NCBI GenBank assembly: GCA_002862705.1
Contig: PKDU01000031.1
Location: forward strand, 35,649-99,648
Source of the DNA: Flavobacteriaceae bacterium
GTDB taxonomy: Bacteria > Bacteroidota > Bacteroidia > Flavobacteriales > Flavobacteriaceae
DNA length: 64,000 bases
Reading direction: 5' to 3'
In this document: piece by piece, positions 17,490 through 23,982 of the stretch
Layout of the letters: every line of letters starts with the position of its first letter
Position numbering within the stretch: the stretch's first letter is position 1
Made by a program: the position numbers and the translations under genes
The notes under the pieces: model-generated
Databases searched by the model: none
What the model was told of the DNA's origin: nothing
Seen by the model: the letters and a program-made list of their open reading frames with translations, nothing else

Positions 17490-17728
17490 TTTACTTTATT
17501 CCACAGGCGTTCATGGACTACATACAGCATCATTTTTGTTACCAATTCAATCCCACCAATTGAAAGTGCAAAATTAATCTCACCCGTGATGACATAGCTT
17601 ATAATAATGGTGTCTAGCGTACCAATAATACGCCAGCTAACAGACTTTAAGAACGATCGAGACCAACGTTCATTTGATTTTGATACCGTTCTCTTTTTTC
17701 CTGATATAAATAGTTGTTCTACTAGCAT
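17474..17728 (-). CDS. DUF2061 domain membrane protein
   Basis: The 84-residue product has the DUF2061 signature RSFLKSVSWRIIGTLDTIIISYVITG (from about residue 25) and a second hydrophobic helix IGGIELVTKMMLYVVHERLW. Two membrane helices are expected. DUF2061 genes commonly accompany sulfate assimilation genes in Bacteroidota and Proteobacteria, though the molecular role is unknown. First gene of the operon, overlapping cysH by 16 bases. Confidence 0.9.
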   Translation of the reverse strand: MLVEQLFISGKKRTVSKSNERWSRSFLKSVSWRIIGTLDTIIISYVITGEINFALSIGGIELVTKMMLYVVHERLWNKVNWGKK

Positions 17729-17778
17729 GCTTTTTAAGATTGGACTGCGAATATAATAAATACTATCAAATAGATAGG

Positions 17779-17795
17779 ATTAATAGATTATTAAT
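17779..17795. promoter_or_regulatory. Inverted repeat, candidate operator between Rrf2 and cys operon
   Basis: ATTAATA-GAT-TATTAAT is a perfect 7-base inverted repeat centred between the divergent starts at 17728 and 17813. A smaller one, CTATC-AAATA-GATAG, lies at 17763-17777. Location and symmetry suit autoregulation by the Rrf2 protein and control of the cys genes. AT-richness makes chance symmetry possible. Confidence 0.4.
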
Positions 17796-17800
17796 TTTAG

Positions 17801-17808
17801 TACATTTG
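17801..17808 (+). promoter_or_regulatory. Putative -7 promoter box for the Rrf2 gene, leaderless geometry
   Basis: TACATTTG matches TAnnTTTG exactly. Only four bases separate it from the ATG at 17813, so transcription would begin at or next to the start codon. It abuts the inverted repeat at 17779-17795, well placed for repression. Confidence 0.55.
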
Positions 17809-17812
17809 CCGT

Positions 17813-18226
17813 ATGATTTCAAACAAATGCAAATATGCCATCAAGGCACTGGTTTATATTGCGGGTAAGGAAGAAGAAGATAGGGCCATTTTGACAGCGG
17901 ATATTGCGCGTGAGCAACAAATACCTCGTAAATTTTTGGAAATTATTTTACGTGAATTGCGAAACAACCGCATATTAGAAAGCAAGCGAGGCAAAGATGG
18001 TGGGTTCAGATTGCTGCGTACTGCTGAGGATATTAGCCTAACGGAAGTAATGCGTATAATTGATGGTCCCATAGCCATGCTGCCCTGCGTTTCACTCAAC
18101 TATTACCGTAAATGCGACGAGTGTGAAGAGGAGTCTTGTGAGATTAAGGGGGTTTTTGAGCAAGTCCGTGATAGAACACTTGATGTACTTAACGGCCAAA
18201 CGATTAAATCCTTAACTTTGTCCTGA
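17813..18226 (+). CDS. Rrf2 family transcriptional regulator
   Basis: The 137-residue product has the Rrf2 winged helix (MISNKCKYAIKALVYIA at the start, then IPRKFLEIILRELRNNRIL and SKRGKDGGFRL wing). A cysteine cluster at Cys92, Cys101, Cys104 and Cys109 could bind an iron-sulfur cluster, as in IscR, though spacing differs from the classic CX5CX5C. It is divergent from the sulfate assimilation operon and 13 bases before the HYC_CC_PP gene. A cysteine- or sulfide-linked regulator, like CymR, is the best inference. Control of the copper genes is an alternative. Confidence 0.92.
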   Translation: MISNKCKYAIKALVYIAGKEEEDRAILTADIAREQQIPRKFLEIILRELRNNRILESKRGKDGGFRLLRTAEDISLTEVMRIIDGPIAMLPCVSLNYYRKCDECEEESCEIKGVFEQVRDRTLDVLNGQTIKSLTLS

Positions 18227-18239
18227 TTTACAACAACTT

Positions 18240-18626
18240 ATGAAAGCTCGCATTGCCCTTTTACTGGCTTTTTTCACCCTGTTTCTTTCTACGGAAAGTA
18301 GCTTTATGCTACATTTTTGCCACAATACATTTGTCGCAGCTGCCATAAACAAGGAAATTTCCACTTGTTGTAAGAAAAAAGACCACCCTGGACCAGTTGT
18401 TTCGGACATTTGTTGTGAACTGTCTTCATTTGACACCAAATTAAATGACACGGTTTTAAACGACAACAGTATTTCAATTGTTTTCCCTTCATGTGTTGCT
18501 GTTGTTTCCGAAGTAGCAGCAGTTGCTGTTGTTTTAAAAGATCGTTTGCAGCAACCTATCACCAGACCACCACCCAAACGCGCCAAGCGAGACTTACATG
18601 TATTTTATGCGCAATATTTGATTTGA
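18240..18626 (+). CDS. HYC_CC_PP family small exported protein
   Basis: The 128-residue product has an N-terminal signal or membrane segment (about 4-20) and the landmarks that name the HYC_CC_PP family: HFC at 25-27 in place of HYC, CC pairs at 43-44 and 58-59, and a proline-rich end with RPPPKRAKRD. The Cys/His content and position directly before a TonB receptor and an HMA protein fit extracytoplasmic metal handling, probably copper. Biochemical role is unknown. Confidence 0.8.
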   Translation: MKARIALLLAFFTLFLSTESSFMLHFCHNTFVAAAINKEISTCCKKKDHPGPVVSDICCELSSFDTKLNDTVLNDNSISIVFPSCVAVVSEVAAVAVVLKDRLQQPITRPPPKRAKRDLHVFYAQYLI

Positions 18627-18674
18627 TGCCGCAAACAAGGCTTTTGAATTGTTTGTTTCATTAAATTAAATATC

Positions 18675-20903
18675 ATGTTTAAATCTTTTTTAGTACCCAT
18701 TTTTTTGTTTTTTTTAGGCGCGGCCCATGCGCAGTATCAGGTTTCAGGTTATGTTTATAGCCAAGAAAATAACATGCAATCCCCATTGGCTGGTGCTAGC
18801 GTGTATTGGGAGAATTCAACTTCTGGTATCGTGAGTAACAACGATGGCTACTTTACTTTAGTCCACAACCCAGAAAATACGGTTTTAGTAATTTCCTACT
18901 TGGGCTTTAAGACCATTAAATTAACTTCCGGTTTTGACAAGCTCATAGAAGTAATTTTGATTCCAGATGATGCCGCTGCTTTAAAAGAGGTAACGGTTTC
19001 ACAACGCAGAAAAGCACTGAAACGTGCTGTTTTCACACCTCGAAATGTGAGCACAATTGGAAGTGCTGAATTGCTCAAAGCGGCCTGTTGCAATCTATCC
19101 GAAAGTTTTGAGACCAATCCCTCTATTGATGTCAATTTTGCTGATGCTTTGACAGGCACCAAGCAAATTCAAATGTTGGGACTTACAAGTCCATATATTT
19201 TATTTACCCAAGAGAACATTCCAAACCTTAGGGGTAGCAATCAAACTTTTGGACTAAGCTTTACGCCCGGTACTTGGGTAGAGAGCATTCAAATCACAAA
19301 AGGAGCGGGCGCGGTAAGTAGTGGTTATGAAAGCATATCAGGTCAGATTAACGCCGAACTCATGAAACCTTTAACAGCGCCACCTCTATTTATTAACGGT
19401 TTTCGTTCTGCAAATGGCAGAACGGAACTAAACCTACAAGGCAAATACGATTTGTCTTCTAAATGGGCAACTTCCCTTTTTGTACATGCCAATAAACGCT
19501 CGCAGCTTACCGATATGAACGACGACGGCTTTTTGGATGTACCACTTTCAGAGCAACTCAATGTACTGAGTCGTTTGCAATACATAGATGCTGAAAAGGG
19601 ATGGGTTGGTTTTGCCAGCTTTAAGGTATTAACAGACACCAAGCAAATTGGTGAACTGTCTTATGTGCCAGCCTTGCATAAATTTAAAGGTCAGTATTGG
19701 GGTGGTGAGCTAGATACCAATACATGGGAGTTTAACCTAAAAACAGGCTATGTAGACCCTGAAATCCCGTACCGAAGTATTGGTTTTCAATCCGCTATTA
19801 GCCGCCACAAGCAATCGGCTTATTTTGGCAATAAAAACTATAACGTTAGCTATACCAGTTATTTTCATCATTTGGTTTATCAATCTATTTTAGGGAACAC
19901 ACTTCATAAATTTAAGGCAGGATTGCAGCATATGATAGATGTTTATGATGAAACCATTTTAACCACACAGATCAAAAGAAACGAAACCAATCTAGGCGCT
20001 TTTTTTGAATACAATTATGATGGCATAGAGGGGTTCAATGCGATCATTGGCGCAAGAGTTGATCATCACAATCTAATGGGCACTTTTGTTACGCCTCGTG
20101 TTCACTTGCGCCATGCTTTCTTTGACAACAAATCTATTTTACGTTTGTCGGTGGGTGAGGGAAGGCGTGTGGCTAGCATATTTGCTGAAAACCAAAAGTT
20201 TTTAGGCAGTCAGCGGAAATTATTCTTAGCACAGCCAACCGAACCCATGTACGGCTTGCTGCCGGAGCGCGCTTGGAATTACGGACTGAGTTGGATTCAG
20301 AAAGCCACGTTTATGAATAGGCCTTTTGATTTTATTTTGGATGTTTATCGAACGCAGTTCACCAATAGGGTAGTGGTGGATTGGGAAACGCCGGGTGCGA
20401 TTTCTTTTTATAACCTAGATGGCAAAAGCCACGCCCAAAGTATGCAGCTTACGGTGAATACCTCTTTGAATGACCGTGTAGACCTTCGTTTTGCCTACAA
20501 AACGTTTGACATCAAAACGGATTATAAATCGGGACTTAAGCAGGTTCCGTTGCAAGCTGAGCATCGTTGGTTTGCTTTTGTGGGATATGGATCTGTTTTA
20601 GCGGACGGAAAGCAATGGCGTGCTGATGCAACACTTCACCGTGTGGGCAGGCAACGACGGGTAGCATCTTTTACTATACCCTCAGATCTTACAGCAGGAT
20701 TTTCTCTGCTAAGCATGCAATTAACACGTCAATTCTCAAATCAACTTTCTGTATACGCGGGTGCTGAAAACATACTTGATGTCAAACAGACAGATGCTGT
20801 TTTGTCTTCTGACGATCCGTTTGGTGCAGCTTTTGATAGCAGTCAGCTATACGCCCCTGTCTTTGGCAGGATGCTTTACGCTGGATTTCGTTTTAATCTT
20901 TAA
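18675..20903 (+). CDS. TonB-dependent receptor with carboxypeptidase-like regulatory domain
   Basis: Outer membrane receptor of 742 residues. Signal peptide about 1-19, CarboxypepD_reg-like domain about 20-108 (GASVYWENSTSGIVSNNDGYFTL), plug domain about 115-235 with a cysteine pair in LLKAACCNLSESF, then a 22-stranded-type barrel ending in GRMLYAGFRFNL with a C-terminal aromatic-hydrophobic pattern. Flanked by a cysteine-rich HYC_CC_PP protein and a secreted heavy-metal-associated protein, so metal, most likely copper, uptake is inferred. The gene order recurs in Bacteroidota. Confidence 0.9.
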   Translation: MFKSFLVPIFLFFLGAAHAQYQVSGYVYSQENNMQSPLAGASVYWENSTSGIVSNNDGYFTLVHNPENTVLVISYLGFKTIKLTSGFDKLIEVILIPDDAAALKEVTVSQRRKALKRAVFTPRNVSTIGSAELLKAACCNLSESFETNPSIDVNFADALTGTKQIQMLGLTSPYILFTQENIPNLRGSNQTFGLSFTPGTWVESIQITKGAGAVSSGYESISGQINAELMKPLTAPPLFINGFRSANGRTELNLQGKYDLSSKWATSLFVHANKRSQLTDMNDDGFLDVPLSEQLNVLSRLQYIDAEKGWVGFASFKVLTDTKQIGELSYVPALHKFKGQYWGGELDTNTWEFNLKTGYVDPEIPYRSIGFQSAISRHKQSAYFGNKNYNVSYTSYFHHLVYQSILGNTLHKFKAGLQHMIDVYDETILTTQIKRNETNLGAFFEYNYDGIEGFNAIIGARVDHHNLMGTFVTPRVHLRHAFFDNKSILRLSVGEGRRVASIFAENQKFLGSQRKLFLAQPTEPMYGLLPERAWNYGLSWIQKATFMNRPFDFILDVYRTQFTNRVVVDWETPGAISFYNLDGKSHAQSMQLTVNTSLNDRVDLRFAYKTFDIKTDYKSGLKQVPLQAEHRWFAFVGYGSVLADGKQWRADATLHRVGRQRRVASFTIPSDLTAGFSLLSMQLTRQFSNQLSVYAGAENILDVKQTDAVLSSDDPFGAAFDSSQLYAPVFGRMLYAGFRFNL

Positions 20904-20912
20904 ATTTGTGAT

Positions 20913-21248
20913 ATGAAAATTAAATTATTAATCATGTTGTTTTTTGCTACTGCTACAGTAGCGCAAACACAAAAAGAAAGTATAGATGTCCGCGGTAACT
21001 GTGGCATGTGCAAGAAGCGTATTGAAAAAGCGGCTCTGAGTACTAAAGGAGTGAAGTATGCCAATTGGACAGCTGAAACCCAACAGCTAACTCTCATCTA
21101 TAATGCTAAGAAAACCAACACTAAAAGTATAGCTAAAAATATAGCAGCGGTGGGACATGAGGCTGATAGCATCGTTGCCACTGAGGAAGCTTACAATGCT
21201 TTGCCCGCTTGTTGTTTGTATAAGTCGGTTTCCCCGCACGGAGGTTAG
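20913..21248 (+). CDS. Exported heavy-metal-associated (HMA) domain protein
   Basis: The 111-residue product has a signal peptide (MKIKLLIMLFFATATVAQ) and one HMA ferredoxin-like fold with the metal pair in GNCGMCKKR (Cys30, Cys33). A C-terminal CC and histidine (ALPACC, SPHGG) could add ligands. Unlike CopZ it should act outside the cytoplasm. It follows the TonB receptor by nine bases, consistent with accepting metal in the periplasm. Confidence 0.9.
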   Translation: MKIKLLIMLFFATATVAQTQKESIDVRGNCGMCKKRIEKAALSTKGVKYANWTAETQQLTLIYNAKKTNTKSIAKNIAAVGHEADSIVATEEAYNALPACCLYKSVSPHGG

Positions 21249-21364
21249 TTTTATAGTGCATTCCTGTTAGATCTCACGTTTATTCAAGTATTGTTAAATC
21301 ATGAATGCTGCACGAGCGTTTTGATTTTTTTACTTTCTTTATGGAAATTAAAATTTTAACAATC

Positions 21365-21877
21365 ATGAAAAACATAGTACTTATTATGCTGGCATGCATA
21401 GCAATCACCTCATGCCAAAATACAACAACCGAACCTGCTGCAGCACCAGGTTATCTAAACGCTGGTGGTGAACGCGTAAATGCATACGATGGCGACCCTG
21501 CAAACCTTGCCTTAGTAGATGCTTATATTGACGCACACAATGCAAGAGACTTGGAAGCCATAGCCTCAATGAACATAGATTCAACGGAAATGTTGGGTAG
21601 TTTTAAGATTATCAACTCTCTTGGAGAACTTGTTGAGGGCGTAGAAACCCATAAAAACACATTAGCAGCTTGGTTTGATGCTGAAAACCCACAGTGGAAT
21701 ACCTATTTTGCTTATTCCATGAAGGTTGATGGTCAACCTGGAGAATGGGTAATTACTGGTCACAAGCTAACACGAACCATTGATGGCGAGGAAACTTCTT
21801 CTTACGACATTCTTGATATTTATTTAGAAAATGGCAAGATTGGTGGTTTTTGGGTATATTCTAGAAAAGAAAAATAA
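21365..21877 (+). CDS. SnoaL-like/NTF2-fold lipoprotein
   Basis: I choose the ATG at 21365 because it begins a good lipoprotein signal (MKNIVLIMLACIAITSC); an upstream ATG at 21305 adds 20 residues with no signal character. The mature part has the SnoaL/DUF4440-like pattern (NLALVDAYIDAHNARDLEAIASMN, late DILDIYLENGKIGGFWVYSRK), a cone-shaped fold used by many small enzymes and binding proteins. No catalytic residues can be named. A strong bidirectional terminator follows. Confidence 0.8.
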   Translation: MKNIVLIMLACIAITSCQNTTTEPAAAPGYLNAGGERVNAYDGDPANLALVDAYIDAHNARDLEAIASMNIDSTEMLGSFKIINSLGELVEGVETHKNTLAAWFDAENPQWNTYFAYSMKVDGQPGEWVITGHKLTRTIDGEETSSYDILDIYLENGKIGGFWVYSRKEK

Positions 21878-21900
21878 TAGCCATTAAATGCTACAAATAA

Positions 21901-21930
21901 AAAATGCTTACCTAGGGTAAGCATTTTTTT
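21901..21930. terminator. Bidirectional rho-independent terminator
   Basis: Perfect 12-base stem AAAATGCTTACC / GGTAAGCATTTT with loop TAG, A-tract before and T-tract after. It separates the SnoaL-like gene (plus) from the DoxX gene (minus) and can end transcripts from both. Confidence 0.9.
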
Positions 21931-22012
21931 ATTACGTAATAAAAGTTTCACTGGTTCAGTTTAGCTCAAATGGCAAAACTGGACAAGTTCCTGAATTTGT
22001 TTTTAGCTAAGT

Positions 22013-22390
22013 TTACGCCAGTTTCTTATTAACCATAATGATAAGCGAACTCAAAGCAAACATAATACCAGCAGGTAAGAATTTGATTGCTTCGTCACCA
22101 ATTTTAAAGTGCATTGCAATAGCACCAATCATTAGCACGGCCATCAGTCCGGCTGCAGGAGTGATTGTTTTTTTGTTAAAGAAACCAATTAATAAACCAA
22201 GAGCTGCTAATATCTTAAGACCTCCCACAAGGTAGACCATGGTTTCGCTAAGACCGTAAGCTGCAAATTCTTCTGTCATGTTGCTGGCATCTCCTCCACG
22301 GTATATGGTTGCTTTTCCAAATCTAAAAAGCCATACATTAAGCACAACAGCGGCAACGGTAACCATCGAAATTTTTTGTAAAATTTTCAT
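22013..22390 (-). CDS. DoxX-like membrane protein
   Basis: The 125-residue product has four predicted membrane helices (about 7-24, 49-68, 76-95 and 101-119) and the DoxX-type segment FGKATIYRGGD..ETMVYLVGGLKILAALGLLIG. Proteins of this family sit in the inner membrane and are linked to quinone or redox functions in a few cases. No specific role can be given here. It is three bases downstream of a second small membrane gene and likely cotranscribed. Confidence 0.75.
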   Translation of the reverse strand: MKILQKISMVTVAAVVLNVWLFRFGKATIYRGGDASNMTEEFAAYGLSETMVYLVGGLKILAALGLLIGFFNKKTITPAAGLMAVLMIGAIAMHFKIGDEAIKFLPAGIMFALSSLIIMVNKKLA

Positions 22391-22393
22391 TTT

Positions 22394-22729
22394 CTAAGAT
22401 TTTTGTGATTTAAATATATATAAATTTAAAATAAGGTACAATAAAGCAGGTGCAGATTGCAATACATTGTCTCCAATGTATATCCTCGTGCACAAAGCTG
22501 CGCCCATGAGTAGTGCGAGGAATAACGCGGCGTATTTTCCTAAGTTGGTATAATAAAAGCCCAGCAGAAGGCCTATTCCCAACAAAGACTGAAAAATCGC
22601 AATAGAAGCCCTGTAATCTCCAAAACCGTACCTTTCAAACTCGGTAACATAAAAAGGATGTATGAGCGCAATTATTCCATAGAACAAGTGAGAAAAGCCG
22701 CTAAAGAAAATTATGGATCTTTTAATCAT
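22394..22729 (-). CDS. Small four-helix membrane protein (DoxX-like)
   Basis: The 111-residue product has four hydrophobic segments (about 4-26, 43-60, 65-83 and 91-106) and a polar loop FYVTEFERYGFGDYRAS. It resembles the DoxX superfamily but I cannot assign a named family. It precedes the DoxX gene by three bases, suggesting a two-gene membrane unit. Confidence 0.65.
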   Translation of the reverse strand: MIKRSIIFFSGFSHLFYGIIALIHPFYVTEFERYGFGDYRASIAIFQSLLGIGLLLGFYYTNLGKYAALFLALLMGAALCTRIYIGDNVLQSAPALLYLILNLYIFKSQKS

Positions 22730-22773
22730 TGCGCTAAGGTAGGTTATTATATATTCCTATCTGTAAATATCAA

Positions 22774-22838
22774 CGACATTACTGAAATCAAAAAACCCAC
22801 AACTAAAGTTGCGGGTTTCTTTTTGCGGAGAAAGAGGG
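22774..22838. repeat. Direct repeat copy 1: partial tRNA-Ser 3' end plus terminator
   Basis: 65 bases identical at 63 positions to 22941-23005. The copy contains the last 13 bases of the tRNA-Ser gene (on the minus strand) and its terminator hairpin, but no complete tRNA. The 102 bases between the copies hold no gene. Confidence 0.85.
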
Positions 22839-22940
22839 GTTACTCCGTGATCCCTTATGGGTATCCTGAGCAAGCATAGAAACCCAATCCGCTTTGCGGC
22901 TTATTTTTTTAATTTCATTCATTTTACGATAGTAAACTAT

Positions 22941-23005
22941 CGACATTACTGAAATCAAAAAACCCACAACCAAAGTTGCGGGTTTTTTTTTGCGGAGAAA
23001 GAGGG
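22941..23005. repeat. Direct repeat copy 2: tRNA-Ser 3' end and terminator
   Basis: The intact copy, joined to the functional tRNA-Ser. Its pair is at 22774-22838 with two mismatches. Direct repeats containing a tRNA 3' end are typical of integration sites, or of a local duplication. Confidence 0.85.
22957..22990 (-). terminator. Terminator of tRNA-Ser
   Basis: On the minus strand ACCCGCAAC-TTTG-GTTGTGGGT forms a 9-pair stem with one G-U pair, followed by TTTTTT. It lies directly after the tRNA-Ser 3' end. A near-identical copy is at 22790-22823. Confidence 0.8.
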
Positions 23006-23077
23006 ATTCGAACCCCCGGAGGTGTGACCCTCAACAGTTTTCAAGACTGCCGCATTCGACCACTCTGCCATTTCTCC
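22993..23077 (-). tRNA. tRNA-Ser (anticodon TGA)
   Basis: An 85-base class II tRNA on the minus strand: acceptor GGAGAAA/TTTCTCC, anticodon loop CTTGAAA (anticodon TGA) on stem GCAGT/ACTGT, long variable arm GAGGGTCACACCTC, T arm GGTTCGAATCC, discriminator G, no encoded CCA. Confidence 0.96.
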
Positions 23078-23140
23078 AATGGCTGCAAATATAACCTCTT
23101 TTTTTGTTTCTGAAAGCCCATTTTCAAACTTGCTAATCCC

Positions 23141-23148
23141 TACATTTG
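23141..23148 (+). promoter_or_regulatory. Putative -7 promoter box for the TSUP gene, leaderless geometry
   Basis: TACATTTG, exact TAnnTTTG match, four bases before the ATG at 23153. No correctly spaced TTG is evident upstream. Confidence 0.5.
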
Positions 23149-23152
23149 TTTG

Positions 23153-23908
23153 ATGTTAGATTTTCCGTTTGATATTCTCGTTTTAATTGCTGCTGGTCTG
23201 TTTGCCGGCTTTGTAAACACCATGGCTGGTGGCGGCTCTTTGCTAACATTGCCTTTGCTTATCTTTCTGGGTTTACCACCTGCTACAGCTAACGGAACCA
23301 ACCGCATTGCCATATTCGTTTCAGCCAGCTCGGCGACTCTCGGATTTCGAAGTAAAAACATCAACTCCTTTCCTTTTAGCATCTATTTGGGCATCACTGC
23401 CTTCTTGGGAGCCCTAATTGGTGCACGTATTGCAGTTGAAATAGACGGGCTTTTATTCAATAAAATCTTGGCCATCATCATGATAGCTGTTGTTCTTTTA
23501 ATGGTTTTTAAACCCAACTATAAATCAGAACTTCTTAAGCCCAAAACCACAGGAAAGACACTGATATGGTCAATGATCGCTTTCTTTTTTATTGGTATTT
23601 ACGGCGGCTTTATAAACGCCGGTATTGGATTTATCATCATGTTGTTTTTAAACTACGTAAACAAATTAGATTTGGTACGGGTCAATGCCACTAAGGTCGC
23701 TTTGGTCCTAATCTACACCACTGGAGCACTAGCAACCTTTATATTGAGCGGACATATCAACCTAAAATACGGCATTGCTTTAGCTTTAGGAAACGCTGCT
23801 GGTGCTTTTTTTGCATCTCGATACTCCGTTAGGAAAGGGGAGGGCGTTATCAAAATCGTCATGATTGTTATGGTTATTGCCATGTCAGTTAAACTTTGGT
23901 TTTTCTAA
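23153..23908 (+). CDS. TSUP (TauE/SafE) family membrane transporter
   Basis: The 251-residue product has about eight membrane helices and the duplicated TSUP pattern: AGLFAGFVNTMAGGGSLLTLPLL in the first half and GIYGGFINAGIGFIIMLFL in the second, each with a glycine-rich re-entrant-like segment. The family exports or takes up sulfite, sulfoacetate and related anions, and some members have other substrates. I use ATG 23153; a TTG one codon earlier is less likely. No linked sulfur gene, so the substrate is unknown. Confidence 0.88.
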   Translation: MLDFPFDILVLIAAGLFAGFVNTMAGGGSLLTLPLLIFLGLPPATANGTNRIAIFVSASSATLGFRSKNINSFPFSIYLGITAFLGALIGARIAVEIDGLLFNKILAIIMIAVVLLMVFKPNYKSELLKPKTTGKTLIWSMIAFFFIGIYGGFINAGIGFIIMLFLNYVNKLDLVRVNATKVALVLIYTTGALATFILSGHINLKYGIALALGNAAGAFFASRYSVRKGEGVIKIVMIVMVIAMSVKLWFF

Positions 23909-23982
23909 TTTTGATGTAACAAATGCTTCCGAGTTTCGTTAGTATGTCAATATCCCATTTAAATAAATGATAAAACCTACAT

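Noticed and set aside
18627..18674. CAAACAA/TTGTTTG hairpin between the HYC_CC_PP and TonB receptor genes as a terminator.
   Set aside because: The stem is AT-rich with a 10-base loop and no strong T-tract; too weak to call.
22658..22879. A 73-codon plus-strand ORF over the membrane gene end and the repeat.
   Set aside because: It runs through the terminator and tRNA-derived repeat, has no protein-like composition and no family resemblance.
23153..23908. TSUP transporter as a sulfite exporter compensating for the broken sulfite reductase.
   Set aside because: Attractive, but it is 5 kb away in another transcript and TSUP substrates vary widely; no sequence evidence links them.
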